Of a stretch of 64,000 nt of DNA, positions 8,533-17,661 are shown piece after piece. Position numbers and translations under genes: made by a program. Under the pieces are notes generated by a model, which worked only from the letters and a program-made list of their open reading frames with translations, was not told the origin of the DNA and searched no databases. The number at the start of each line of letters is the position of its first letter. The first letter of the stretch is position 1. The stretch spans positions 35,550 to 99,549 of the forward strand of contig CAJTPR010000006.1 of assembly GCA_910578275.1 (NCBI GenBank). The letters run 5' to 3'. The stretch is from an uncultured Bacteroidales bacterium. GTDB lineage: Bacteria > Bacteroidota > Bacteroidia > Bacteroidales > P3.

Positions 8533-9762
8533 TCAGCGTCTTGTGGCGGTTTGTTGCGTCTGGATCGGGCCGAAGAATTCCAGGCCGCCGCTTTTTCCGT
8601 CCAATCGTATCGAATAACGCTCCCTTACGGGCAATTGCAGGACTTCCCCCCATTGGGACACGAAGACTTCACGGCCGGCCAACGTTTCCCCCTCGAGCAG
8701 GATGCCGGCCACGGCCTTGCGCGGCAAACGGTAGTAGAAGCCTCCGTCCTTTTCCTTGGCCGTGTTGTTTTCGGAAAACCGTGCGGCTTGTTCCCCGGCG
8801 AAAGGCAGCGGGGAAAGACGGAACAGGAGCACGTCCGGAACCTCCTCGGAATGACGTATCTTTTCCCTGACTTCCGCCGGTATGTCCTCGATGCCCGTTT
8901 CAGGGCTGAAAAAGGCGACGGGGTAGTCGTAGACGTTGTCGTCGGGCGTCACGGTAAACGTATGGACGGAACATTCCTTGCGCATCGTTCCCGTGAAGCA
9001 GTCCAGGTAACGACGTTCGTTCCGCTCCATCTGGCGGTACATGAATTCCATCGTCCCGGCGGGATAGGGAACTTCCTGCAATCCGGAAAGCAGTTCGGTC
9101 TTGGATTCCTGCAACTTGAGGATGAGGTCGGCCATCTTGCGGGCTTGTTCGGCAAGGCTTTTTTCGTCCACTACGGGTCGGAGTATCTTTTCGATCACGG
9201 TCATCGTGTCGGAGACGTGACGACGCACGGTCGTGTCGAATTTCTGGCGGATGTTCAGGTCGGCCACCGGCAAGGCTCCCGATGCCGGCAGATCCGGTAT
9301 TTCCGATACGGCCTTGACCGGACGGTGTTCCGTCCCGGCGGACTTCCTCTCCGGCCTGTTTACAGGCGGCATCCTTTCCGAGGAGTTCACTTCGAGCAGG
9401 ATGCCGTCGGGCGTAAGCCGCAAGGCCGGCAGGTTCGTTCCTTGCAGGCTGAAAACCTGCAAGGGATCGGGATGGGCCGACGTCCTTATCTTGATGTCCT
9501 TTATCCGGTAACTGACGGAGTTTTCCTTGATGGCGGGAAGTTTGAGCAGTTTTTCGGCATAATCGGCATAGATGCCGCGTTCCAGGATGGTTTCCTCCAC
9601 TTCCACGACGATGCGGTAACTGTTTCGGGGAAGGCAGTAGAACAAGGCGTTTTCGGCGGGCTTGGCCAAACGTGCCGAGGCCGGATAAACGGCATATTGC
9701 GCCCTCGGTGCTTGCAAGCAAAAGCAGAACAAGGCTGCCAGCAGGAAAAAGTCGCGTTTCAT
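8533..9762 (-). CDS. DUF4831 family exported protein
   Basis: 409 residues with an N-terminal signal peptide (MKRDFFLLAALFCFCLQAPR). The segment FYCLPRNSYRIVVEVEETI followed by PADYA-like and ENSVSYRIKDIKI blocks matches the DUF4831 family of Bacteroidota, whose function is not established. An upstream in-frame ATG at 9789 is rejected because it lies inside the -7 box at 9787-9794 and cannot be on that transcript. Starting at 9762 also places a clean signal peptide at the N-terminus. The small basic gene follows after one base. Confidence 0.75.
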   Translation of the reverse strand: MKRDFFLLAALFCFCLQAPRAQYAVYPASARLAKPAENALFYCLPRNSYRIVVEVEETILERGIYADYAEKLLKLPAIKENSVSYRIKDIKIRTSAHPDPLQVFSLQGTNLPALRLTPDGILLEVNSSERMPPVNRPERKSAGTEHRPVKAVSEIPDLPASGALPVADLNIRQKFDTTVRRHVSDTMTVIEKILRPVVDEKSLAEQARKMADLILKLQESKTELLSGLQEVPYPAGTMEFMYRQMERNERRYLDCFTGTMRKECSVHTFTVTPDDNVYDYPVAFFSPETGIEDIPAEVREKIRHSEEVPDVLLFRLSPLPFAGEQAARFSENNTAKEKDGGFYYRLPRKAVAGILLEGETLAGREVFVSQWGEVLQLPVRERYSIRLDGKSGGLEFFGPIQTQQTATRR

Positions 9763-9786
9763 TAGGCTGGAATGTTGAAAAACGGC

Positions 9787-9794
9787 CAAAGTTA
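9787..9794 (-). promoter_or_regulatory. Promoter -7 box of the DUF4831 operon
   Basis: Read on the minus strand the sequence is TAACTTTG, a perfect TAnnTTTG box, about 25 bases upstream of the chosen start at 9762. It overlaps the alternative ATG at 9789, which fixes the start of the gene. No clear -33 box was identified. Confidence 0.75.
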
Positions 9795-9804
9795 CGCAAA
9801 AATC

Positions 9805-11373
9805 CTACATTCCGCCCGGAACCTCGTCGGCCCGGTTCAGCGGTTTGGTGGCGGCTTCCTTGGGTTGCTTGTTTTCCTTGATGATTTTTCCTTTTTGCGT
9901 GTCGATGACCATCTCGGCAGGCTGATACTGGCCGGTGGCGTGCAGGTATTCCATGCGTTTGAGCACGTAGTTGGTGTAGTCGTTGGAATATTGGTCCTTG
10001 CTTTGGTGCAACAGGCTTTCGGCGTTCAAAAGTTCGCTCATCGTGGCGGTTCCGGCCTGATAGGCGTCGTGTTGCATGCGATAGTTCTCGTTTGCCGTTT
10101 CTATCGACAATTTGGCGATTTCCACTTGGTTGTAATATTCCTCCAATTGATTGTAGAGCTGTTGCATTTGCACCAAGAGCAATTCCCCGGCGTCGTCGCG
10201 CGTGTTTTCAGCCACTTGCAAGGCCAATCCGGCCTTTTTCATCTTCAGGCCTCCGCCCCACCATTTGGTGATGGGCACATGTACCACGGCCGAACCGAAC
10301 CAGAACGAACGGTCGATGTCCTTCAACAGGTTATGATAGGCGAAGCCGCCGCCTACCATGATGCTGGGCAGGTTTTGTCCCAAGGCGAGGCGTTTGCGCA
10401 GGCGCGTGGCATCCACGTTCTTTTCCAGAAGACGGAAATTGAGGTTATCGGCCAAGGCCGCCTGATGGTCGGTCTTGTATCGGGAGGGGGGAACGAGCGC
10501 TTCCTCGTCGAGCGAAACGATTTCAAAGCTGTCGACGGGCATTCCGATATACTGTCCCAATACCATCTTGGTGAGGTTGATGCCGTTGCGTACCTGTATG
10601 AGTCCGCTCTTTACCTGATTGGCCTTGAGATTCACTTGCAAGGCGTCGTTACGGCTCTTGATTCCCGACTCGACGGCTTCGGACACGTCGCCGGTAAGGT
10701 TGCCCAGAAGGCTGTCCATGCTTATCACCGTTTTTTCCTTGTCGCGCAGGCAGAGCAGCTGGCGGTAGTATTTTTCCACGGTAAGCAGCACTTCGTCATG
10801 GCTTTGCTGCAATTGGTAGGTCTTTACCTGTTCGCCCACCTTGTATAATTTCTGGGCGTTGACGATCTGCATTCCCATGAACACGGGCTGCACGGCGGTG
10901 ACGCTTGCCCCGAGACCTTTGTCGAGGACGTCGATTTCCTTGTGCTTGAGATTGTTGAAATCCTGGATGCCTTGCGCCAGTTCGCCTAATTTTCCCTGAC
11001 TTACGATTTCCTGCAACAATTGTTGCACGCTGGGAGGCAATTGGGCGATGACGTCGCTTGGAAAAGGCAGGGTCGGCAACGTGGGCAGGTTGACGAAATC
11101 GCCCAGTTCGCCGCCCAGCACGCCCTTGTCGGCGATAAATCCGATACCGGTGGCTTGGATGGAAGGGAAGAACTTGGAAATGTTGGCCTGCCGGTCGGCC
11201 TTGGCCATTTCCACTTCCAGACGGGCGTTTTTCATCTTGACGTTGTTCGACAGCGCCAGATCCTGGCATTCCTGCAACGAAAGGCGGCGAGGCTGCGCCC
11301 GAAGCGGCTGGAGGGCCCAGGCTGCGGACAAGACCACGCCCGAAATGATTATGCTGTTGATTCTCTTTTTCAT
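9805..11373 (-). CDS. TolC-type outer-membrane efflux channel
   Basis: 522 residues with signal peptide (MKKRINSIIISGVVLSAAWA, cleaved near LRAQ) and mature start RRLSLQECQDLALSNNVKMK, the usual opening of outer membrane efflux proteins. Long heptad-like helices repeat in two halves, and the second half has the conserved ELLNAESLLHQSKDQYSNDY block near the C-terminus. It forms the outer-membrane and periplasmic tunnel of a tripartite pump. The start at 11373 lies just downstream of the RND gene stop (11376), giving a 2-base gap. An upstream extension to 11529 would lack the signal peptide at its N-terminus. It is the last gene of the operon. Confidence 0.93.
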   Translation of the reverse strand: MKKRINSIIISGVVLSAAWALQPLRAQPRRLSLQECQDLALSNNVKMKNARLEVEMAKADRQANISKFFPSIQATGIGFIADKGVLGGELGDFVNLPTLPTLPFPSDVIAQLPPSVQQLLQEIVSQGKLGELAQGIQDFNNLKHKEIDVLDKGLGASVTAVQPVFMGMQIVNAQKLYKVGEQVKTYQLQQSHDEVLLTVEKYYRQLLCLRDKEKTVISMDSLLGNLTGDVSEAVESGIKSRNDALQVNLKANQVKSGLIQVRNGINLTKMVLGQYIGMPVDSFEIVSLDEEALVPPSRYKTDHQAALADNLNFRLLEKNVDATRLRKRLALGQNLPSIMVGGGFAYHNLLKDIDRSFWFGSAVVHVPITKWWGGGLKMKKAGLALQVAENTRDDAGELLLVQMQQLYNQLEEYYNQVEIAKLSIETANENYRMQHDAYQAGTATMSELLNAESLLHQSKDQYSNDYTNYVLKRMEYLHATGQYQPAEMVIDTQKGKIIKENKQPKEAATKPLNRADEVPGGM

Positions 11374-11375
11374 CT

Positions 11376-14300
11376 TTAGTTCAAATTTAAAGCGGCCGAA
11401 AGCGTCTGCGTGGCGTTTTTCTTGTCTTTGCGGCGGAATACCAGCCAATAGGCCACGGGAAGCACGGTAACCACCAAGACCATGGAAATGAGCGATCCGA
11501 AGCAAATGACCGCGCCCATGGGCGACCATAACCCGCTGCCGCCCAAGATCATGGGCACGACGCCCATGGAAGCCGCCGCCGAGGTGAGGAAGATGGGGCG
11601 CATACGGCGTTTTGCCGAATGCACGGCCGCCTGGTAGACGCTCATTCCTTCATGGGCGCGCAGTTGCTGGGCGTAGTCGAGCATGATGATGCCGTTGCGC
11701 ACGAGAATGCCCATCAGGGATACGAAACCGAGGATGGCCGTGAGGCTGAAGTCTTTTCCGAGGACCCAGAGTCCGAAGAAGCCTCCGAACGCGCACAAGG
11801 CGATGGAACAAAGCACCAGCACGGCCATGTCGATTTGCTTGAAGTGGAACAGCAATATGAAGAAGATGATGGCCACGGCGATGAACAATCCGCTGAGGAT
11901 CCGCGGTATGTTTTCTTCGTCTATCGCGCGGGAACCGCCCCAGGAAACGTTGATGGTCTGTGGCATGTCGATGGAGGCCAGTTGCTTGTCCACCTTGTCG
12001 GTCCGTTCGGTGATGTTGTAGCCGCGGACCACGTCGGCAGAGACGGTAAGGGTGGGAACGCCGTTCTTGCGGACGATGTTGCCATCGTTCCAGTCGGGTG
12101 TGATCGTGGCTACCTGGCGCAAGGGCACGGGCTGGCCGCCGATCAGCGTGGGCAGATAACCGTTGCTCACGTCGGTAAGGCTTGCGGGACGGTCGCGGTC
12201 GGACTTGATGACCACCTTGAGCGGATAGTCGCCGTCCCAGAGCGTGGTGATAGGCACCCCGTCGCCCATCTGCAACGCGATGGTGGCCGAGAGCAAGGTC
12301 TTGTTGATGCCGAGGCGGTTGGCCTCGTCCTTGTTTATGTCGACGTTGACGCCCGGCAGCGAGCCCTCAAAGGAATTACGGACCATGCAGAGCCCTTCGG
12401 TGTTGCGCATGAGCAAGGCCACGCTGTCGCCGTATCGCTTCAATTCAGCCACGTCGTTGCCGCTCAGGCGCACTTCCACGGGGCTGGCCGCCTCGGAATA
12501 GTCCATTTGCTTGAAACGGATCTGTGCCAAGGGAAAATAGTCGGTATAGGCGTTGGCATATTCGTCCAGTACTTCCTCGGTGGCTTTCGGCCCGGTGGTA
12601 TTGACGATGAACTGGGCGAAATTGCTTCCGCCGATCTGGGGGGCGTAGGTGGTGTGGAAACGAGGGGAGCCGCTGCCCACGAACTTGGTGATGGAAGCCA
12701 CCCGGTCGTCGGCAAGAAGCATGTTTTCCATGCTGTCGGCAATGCGCGCGGTGGTCTCCAGCGCGGTGCCGGCGGGCAGATAGAATTCGACGGCGAACTG
12801 GTTCCGTTCGGCAGTGGGGAAAAGCCTTTGCGGCAAACGGAACATGATCAGGAATCCGACCGCTACCGACAGTATGCCCGCGCCTATGGTCAAGGCAGGT
12901 CGCTTGAAACAGCCGGCAAGCAGTTTCTCATAGTATTCCTGCACGATGTCCAGGAAACTCTTGCGCCGTTTCTTCTTTCCGGCCGCCGCTTGGGCGAGTC
13001 CCTTGCGGATGAAACGGTATTGCAGGTAGGGAACCAGCAGCACGGCCACCAGAAGCGAGATGCCGAGCGTGATGATGATGGCCCAGGGAAAAGAGAGGAT
13101 GAAGTCCTTGAACATTCCCTTGAAAGTGAAAAGGAAAGGAATGAACGTGATGCTGATGGCGAGGGTCGCGCTGAGGATCGAGATGAAAAATTCCTTGGCG
13201 CTGCTTGCCGCCGCCTGCCAGCGTCCCATGCCTTCGTCCAGACGCTCCATGTAGCAATCCACGATGACTACCGAATTGTCCACGATCATGCCCAAGGTCA
13301 CGATCAAGGCGGCCAACGTGACGGTGTTCAGTTCGATGCCGCAGAGGAAAAAGATTCCCAGGCTCATGAAGATGGTGATGGGAATGGTGACGGCCGAGAC
13401 CATGGCCATGCGCAAGGGCATCAGTACCATGACCACCAATATCACGGCCAGGATGGCGATGACCAGTTCGCGCAGGAAGTTCACCACCGATTCGCGGACC
13501 ACGTGGCTTTGGTCGGTAACGCATGAGAAACGGACGTCTTGGGGCAGTTCCTCCTGATATTCGGCAATGATTTTCTTCGCGTCCCGTCCCATCTTCACGA
13601 TATTGTACCCTTGGCGAAGTTCGATGGACATCAGGACGCATTTGGTCTTGTCCGTTTCGATATACGAGGCGGGATGGGCGTATTCCCGCTCCACGCGCGC
13701 CACGTCCTTGAGGCGGACCACGTTTCCGAGCGGGTCGGCATACACGATCTGTTCTTCTATGTCGCGTTCGGAATTGAACGATTGGGAAATGTGGATAGGC
13801 GCCACGAAGGCGTCGTTTTCCACTTTGCCGCTCAAGGTGGTGAACCCTTGCGAGAAGAGGCGGGCGGAGAGCATGGGCATTCCCATGCCGTAATGGGCCA
13901 GTTTCGCCTGGTCCAGGTAAACGGTGATTTGTTCGGACTGGGAACCGACGCGGCTGATCTTGCTGATGGCTTCGATGTCGCGCAGCCTTTCCGCCAGGCC
14001 GTCCAGATACTGGTCCAGTTCCCGGTAGGTCTTGTCGTCGGAAGAAATGGTGTAGAGCAGGGAAGAGGTTTCGCCGAAGTCGTCCATGGCCAGCAACGCA
14101 AGCACGCCTTGGGGCAGCTTGGTCTTGAAGGTTTGCAGGCCGTGCTTGAACTTGGCCCAGAAGTCGTTCTTTTCGGAAGTGCCGATGGTCTCGTTCAGGC
14201 GCAACATCACCACCGCCATGCCGTCGCGGCAATACGTGTAGGTGCCTTCCTTGTCCACTTCCTTATAGGAGAAGATGAAATTCTCGAGCGATTTGGCCAG

Positions 14301-14495
14301 CTGTTCCTCGATCTGGGCCGAAGTCGTGCCCGGATAGACGGCCACTACCACGCCCTGGCGTATCGTGAATCCGGGAAATTCCTGTTTGGGCATGACCTTG
14401 AGCGAATACGCTCCGAAGATCATCATGAGCACTACCACCAGGATGACGATCTGGCGATGGCTCATGGCCCATTCTATGACGTTGCCTTTTTTCAT
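11376..14495 (-). CDS. RND family efflux transporter, inner-membrane pump
   Basis: 1039 residues, the normal length for AcrB-like pumps. The first membrane segment is at about 13-31. The porter domain follows, then a cluster of membrane helices including the TM4 motif GMIVDNSVVIVDCYMERLD with the proton-relay Asp, a second porter half (RLPQRLFPTAERNQFAVEFY) and a final helix group. It exports hydrophobic compounds using the proton gradient, with the adaptor at 14497 and the channel at 9805. Having one Asp followed by Asn in TM4, unlike the Asp pair of AcrB, is common in related subfamilies. The substrate cannot be told from sequence. Gaps to its neighbours are 1-2 bases. Confidence 0.95.
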   Translation of the reverse strand: MKKGNVIEWAMSHRQIVILVVVLMMIFGAYSLKVMPKQEFPGFTIRQGVVVAVYPGTTSAQIEEQLAKSLENFIFSYKEVDKEGTYTYCRDGMAVVMLRLNETIGTSEKNDFWAKFKHGLQTFKTKLPQGVLALLAMDDFGETSSLLYTISSDDKTYRELDQYLDGLAERLRDIEAISKISRVGSQSEQITVYLDQAKLAHYGMGMPMLSARLFSQGFTTLSGKVENDAFVAPIHISQSFNSERDIEEQIVYADPLGNVVRLKDVARVEREYAHPASYIETDKTKCVLMSIELRQGYNIVKMGRDAKKIIAEYQEELPQDVRFSCVTDQSHVVRESVVNFLRELVIAILAVILVVMVLMPLRMAMVSAVTIPITIFMSLGIFFLCGIELNTVTLAALIVTLGMIVDNSVVIVDCYMERLDEGMGRWQAAASSAKEFFISILSATLAISITFIPFLFTFKGMFKDFILSFPWAIIITLGISLLVAVLLVPYLQYRFIRKGLAQAAAGKKKRRKSFLDIVQEYYEKLLAGCFKRPALTIGAGILSVAVGFLIMFRLPQRLFPTAERNQFAVEFYLPAGTALETTARIADSMENMLLADDRVASITKFVGSGSPRFHTTYAPQIGGSNFAQFIVNTTGPKATEEVLDEYANAYTDYFPLAQIRFKQMDYSEAASPVEVRLSGNDVAELKRYGDSVALLMRNTEGLCMVRNSFEGSLPGVNVDINKDEANRLGINKTLLSATIALQMGDGVPITTLWDGDYPLKVVIKSDRDRPASLTDVSNGYLPTLIGGQPVPLRQVATITPDWNDGNIVRKNGVPTLTVSADVVRGYNITERTDKVDKQLASIDMPQTINVSWGGSRAIDEENIPRILSGLFIAVAIIFFILLFHFKQIDMAVLVLCSIALCAFGGFFGLWVLGKDFSLTAILGFVSLMGILVRNGIIMLDYAQQLRAHEGMSVYQAAVHSAKRRMRPIFLTSAAASMGVVPMILGGSGLWSPMGAVICFGSLISMVLVVTVLPVAYWLVFRRKDKKNATQTLSAALNLN

Positions 14496-14496
14496 G

Positions 14497-15534
14497 CTAT
14501 TTCACGATTACTTTGGAACCTTCGCTTACCTTTTGCGCGCCCTCGATGATGAGCTGTTCTCCGCCGTCGAGGCCGTTGGTCACGATCGGGCCGTTTTCGG
14601 TCAAGCCGCCCACGGTAATGACGCGTTTGGTGGCCATGCCGTTGCGTACCAGCCATACGAAGGCCTTTCCGGCATAGTCTATCTGTACGCAGGAGTTGGG
14701 AATGACGATGCCCGAAAGATGGGTGCCTTCTTCGGTGATGTCCACCTTGCAGACCATCCCCGGCATGAGTTCGTGTCCGGGATTCTCGATGGCTATCTTC
14801 ACGTCATACGTGCGGGAAATGGGATTGGCGGTGACGCTCTTTTCGGTGATCTTTCCGTAAAACACCTTGTTCTTCAGGGCGGGAACGCATATCCTGGCAT
14901 CCTGGCCGAGCCGGGTGTCGGCGATTTCGTTTTCGGGTACGGGAATCTTGACGTTGACCCGGTCGATCGTCACGATCTTCATGACAGGCACGCCCGGCAA
15001 GGCGGTAACGCCCGTCTCGATGCTCTTGCCGGTCACGATGCCGTCGAACGGAGCCTTCAATACGGCGTTCTGCAGGCTTTTTCGCGCGATGCCTTCCATG
15101 GAAACGGCTTGTTGCAGCTTGGTCTGCACTTCCGTCCATTGGATTTCCGTGAGGCTTCCCTTGGCATGGAGCTTCTCGTAACGGGCGTAGGCGTCCTTGG
15201 CCTGCCTGAGCGTGGACAAGGCGGCATCGTGGGCGTTCTTGAGCGAAACGGGGTCGAGTTCGGCCAGTTTCTGGTCTTTCTTCACGCTCATGCCGTCCGA
15301 AACATGGATTTTCTGTACGCTGCCGGCGGCTTGGAAACTCAAGGAGGCGGAAGATTCTTCTTCCACCGTGCCCGAATAATTCTGCTCATAATGGGAACGG
15401 GTATCCGAAACCGTCATTACTCTTACGCTGGTGCCGGAAGGAATGGGAGCCACTTTGCCTTTTTCCTTGCAGGATGGAAATGTCAAGGCGATGGCCAATC
15501 CAAGCATGCATACCGTAAAGCATTTGTTTTTCAT
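14497..15534 (-). CDS. RND efflux periplasmic adaptor (membrane fusion lipoprotein)
   Basis: 345 residues. The signal sequence ends in a lipobox (LTFPSC, lipidated Cys22). Next come the lipoyl/barrel-sandwich half motif (AAGSVQKIHVSDGMSVKKDQ), a coiled-coil hairpin (about 95-140), the second lipoyl half (LKAPFDGIVTGKSIETGVTA) and beta-barrel and membrane-proximal domains. It bridges the RND pump and TolC-like channel. I chose the start at 15534 because the lipoprotein signal begins there; an in-frame ATG 25 codons upstream gives an unlikely polar N-terminus. It is the first gene of the operon and is divergent from the AraC-type gene. Confidence 0.93.
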   Translation of the reverse strand: MKNKCFTVCMLGLAIALTFPSCKEKGKVAPIPSGTSVRVMTVSDTRSHYEQNYSGTVEEESSASLSFQAAGSVQKIHVSDGMSVKKDQKLAELDPVSLKNAHDAALSTLRQAKDAYARYEKLHAKGSLTEIQWTEVQTKLQQAVSMEGIARKSLQNAVLKAPFDGIVTGKSIETGVTALPGVPVMKIVTIDRVNVKIPVPENEIADTRLGQDARICVPALKNKVFYGKITEKSVTANPISRTYDVKIAIENPGHELMPGMVCKVDITEEGTHLSGIVIPNSCVQIDYAGKAFVWLVRNGMATKRVITVGGLTENGPIVTNGLDGGEQLIIEGAQKVSEGSKVIVK

Positions 15535-15616
15535 CTCTGTATGGTTTATTTCGGTTTTTCGAGCCTTGCCGCCGTGGGCCTGGATGCGTCCGGCTTCGTT
15601 TTCAGACAAGGGAATG

Positions 15617-15648
15617 CAAAATTCCTAACGCGCGTTCGAGTAAACAAG
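15617..15648 (-). promoter_or_regulatory. Candidate promoter of the efflux operon
   Basis: On the minus strand, CTTG (15645-15648) is followed after 20 nt by GAATTTTG (15617-15624), a one-mismatch form of TAnnTTTG. It lies about 83 bases before the adaptor start and within the divergent intergenic region shared with the AraC-type regulator. Confidence 0.4.
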
Positions 15649-15689
15649 GTTTTTTTTTCGCTAAAAATGGTCAGTTTTTCCTCTTTGTT

Positions 15690-15721
15690 TTTGGACTTTC
15701 CCCTTGAATGGACTATCTTCG
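15690..15721 (+). promoter_or_regulatory. Candidate promoter of the AraC-type regulator
   Basis: TTTG at 15690-15693, a 20-nt spacer, then TATCTTCG at 15714-15721 (one mismatch to TAnnTTTG). It places transcription start just before the ATG at 15741 and overlaps the alternative ATG at 15708, which supports the downstream start. Confidence 0.55.
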
Positions 15722-15740
15722 GGTCTTAAATTTCGTAAAC

Positions 15741-16613
15741 ATGCGTGAAATCCGGATTTCCGGGTCGGGCCGGGCTTACGTGGAAGACGATGCCGTATTG
15801 CTGGAAAGCCTGCGGCAGATCGTGCCGTTCCAGAAAGAAGCCAAGGCTTATGACATGATGGTGCTTGCCTTGTGCACGCGAGGAAAGGCCGTGTTCGTCG
15901 TGGACGGCAAGGTCTACAAGGCCGATCGTGGCCGATTGGTACTCATACGGCCCGGGAGCGTGGTACGTTTCGAGGAAATCACGGCTCGTTGCGAGGGAAT
16001 AGGCATCGGATTCACGCAGAAGTTCCTGCAAGGCGCCATCGTGGCTTATCGTGACTTGTGGGCCTTGCTGGCGGGCGTGCAGGAAAATCCCGATTTCAAG
16101 TTGAGGAGCGAGGAAATAAAGGAAATCATAAGGATCCACGGGCATCTGTATGAGGCCTGTCATGTGGCCGATCACGCTTTCAAGTCCGAGATGCTCCATT
16201 CTTACATGCAGGGCATGATCTACCAGCTGGCCTTGATCGTTTCCACGCACGTGAAGAACTGGTCGGTTCGAAACGCCCGGCATTTCGAACTCTATTACAA
16301 GTTCACGCAATTGGTCATGGATTGTTTCCGTCAGTCGCGCAGCGTGGCCTTCTATGCCGGCAAGTTGTATGTCAGCCCCAAATACCTCGGTATGGCGGTA
16401 AAGTCGGTTTCCGGCAAGACGGCCAACCATTGGATAGACGAATACGTGACGGGGGAGGCGAAGAAGATGCTGCGCAATTCCACCGTCTCCGTCAGGCAGA
16501 TTTCCGACGAACTGAACTTTCCGGACGCCTCTTTCTTCACGAAATATTTCAAGAAAAACGCCAAGACGACTCCGAAAGCCTACAGGAGCCGTTATCAGGT
16601 GGCGGAGCCTTGA
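15741..16613 (+). CDS. AraC family transcriptional regulator
   Basis: 290 residues. The N-terminal half is a cupin-like sensor (ALCTRGKAVFVVDGKVYKAD, then GRLVLIRPGSVVRFE). The C-terminal half has two helix-turn-helix units: one around YVSPKYLGMAVKSVSGKTAN, the second around SVRQISDELNFPDASFFTKY, ending in the family signature with TPKAYR. It binds DNA and probably responds to a small ligand. Divergent arrangement with the RND efflux operon, sharing a 206-base intergenic region, suggests it controls that pump. Its 3' end overlaps the convergent kinase-deaminase gene by 19 bases. Confidence 0.92.
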   Translation: MREIRISGSGRAYVEDDAVLLESLRQIVPFQKEAKAYDMMVLALCTRGKAVFVVDGKVYKADRGRLVLIRPGSVVRFEEITARCEGIGIGFTQKFLQGAIVAYRDLWALLAGVQENPDFKLRSEEIKEIIRIHGHLYEACHVADHAFKSEMLHSYMQGMIYQLALIVSTHVKNWSVRNARHFELYYKFTQLVMDCFRQSRSVAFYAGKLYVSPKYLGMAVKSVSGKTANHWIDEYVTGEAKKMLRNSTVSVRQISDELNFPDASFFTKYFKKNAKTTPKAYRSRYQVAEP

Positions 16614-17659
16614 TGCTTCTGGTTCTTGTACCGCAGCACTTCCTCGTGGATGTAGCGGAGCGCGACGCCCGCCTGCCGGAACATTTCTTCCGATTCGGCT
16701 CCTGCATGGTACTTGTAGTCGGCCACTACCTTCTTGATGCCGCAGTTGATGATGAGCATGGCGCAGGTGCGGCAAGGGGTCATCGTGCAGTATAGCGTGC
16801 CGCCATCCAGGGCGACGCCTCGTCGTGCGGCCTGGCAGATGGCGTTTTGTTCGGCATGCACGGTGCGTACGCAATGGGTGGTCACGCTTCCGTCATCGTG
16901 CAATGTCTTGCGGAAGAGATGCCCCGCTTCGTCGCAATGGGGCAGATGGGAGGGCGAACCCACGTAGCCGGTGACCAGGATCTGTTTGTCTTTCACGATC
17001 ACGCAGCCGCTACGACCCCGGTTGCAGGTGGCCCGCAGGGCCACGCTGTGGCAAAGGTCCATGAAGTATTCGTCCCAGGAAGGCCGTTCGTGCCTGGCCG
17101 TCTCGTCCTGCATCTTGGCAAGGATTCCGTCTATTCCGGCGTGAAGCTGTTCCAGGTCGCCGTCGTTGCGCAGCGTGGCGTCGGCCATGGCCATGCAGGC
17201 TTTCAGGTTCTGCTTGGCGGGGTCGGCGTTTTCGAGTTCCCGCTTTTCGTTGCTCAGGAAAGTCTCGAAGTCGATGTGGTCGGTCTCGCTGCCGCGTAGA
17301 CGGATCCTCTCGAAGCGCGTCTTGGGGTCGGCGTCCACCGCCCAAAGCAGGAAATTCCCCTTCTTGCGCAGGGATTCCACTTCGCCCACGGCGCGTATGC
17401 TCTCGATGATGGCGTTCTTGCCCGAACGTGCCGCGCGTTCGTAGAGTTCGTCCACGATATAGGAGGGCGAATGCGTGGCGCGAAGGTCGTTGGCCACGAA
17501 AGTCAGGCTGTCGCGTCCGGGTTCCATGCCTCGCCTGGCCACTTCCTCGTTCAGGAACTGCCTGACCGAGAAATAGGCGAAGTCGCGTTTTTCGCGCAAG
17601 TATTCCACCACGGTGCCTTTGCCGGCGCCCAAGGTGCCGGTGATGCCGATGATAAGCAT
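16595..17659 (-). CDS. Kinase-like/dCMP deaminase fusion protein
   Basis: 354 residues with two parts. Residues 1 to about 185 form a P-loop nucleotide kinase-like domain (Walker A GTLGAGKGT at 8-16). Residues 195-345 form a zinc cytidine/dCMP deaminase domain, with VHAEQNAI (H268, E270) and TPCRTC (C296, C299) binding zinc and activating water. The deaminase part resembles dCMP deaminase/ComEB, which makes dUMP for thymidylate synthesis. The kinase half is dephospho-CoA-kinase-like but its substrate is unclear. Gene order: it follows the DUF4837 gene by 2 bases. Confidence 0.88.
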   Translation of the reverse strand: MLIIGITGTLGAGKGTVVEYLREKRDFAYFSVRQFLNEEVARRGMEPGRDSLTFVANDLRATHSPSYIVDELYERAARSGKNAIIESIRAVGEVESLRKKGNFLLWAVDADPKTRFERIRLRGSETDHIDFETFLSNEKRELENADPAKQNLKACMAMADATLRNDGDLEQLHAGIDGILAKMQDETARHERPSWDEYFMDLCHSVALRATCNRGRSGCVIVKDKQILVTGYVGSPSHLPHCDEAGHLFRKTLHDDGSVTTHCVRTVHAEQNAICQAARRGVALDGGTLYCTMTPCRTCAMLIINCGIKKVVADYKYHAGAESEEMFRQAGVALRYIHEEVLRYKNQKHQGSAT

Positions 17660-17661
17660 GG

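Noticed and set aside
12928..14232. 434-codon open frame inside the RND pump gene
   Set aside because: It shares the region with the recognised RND pump in another frame and has a very basic, low-complexity composition.
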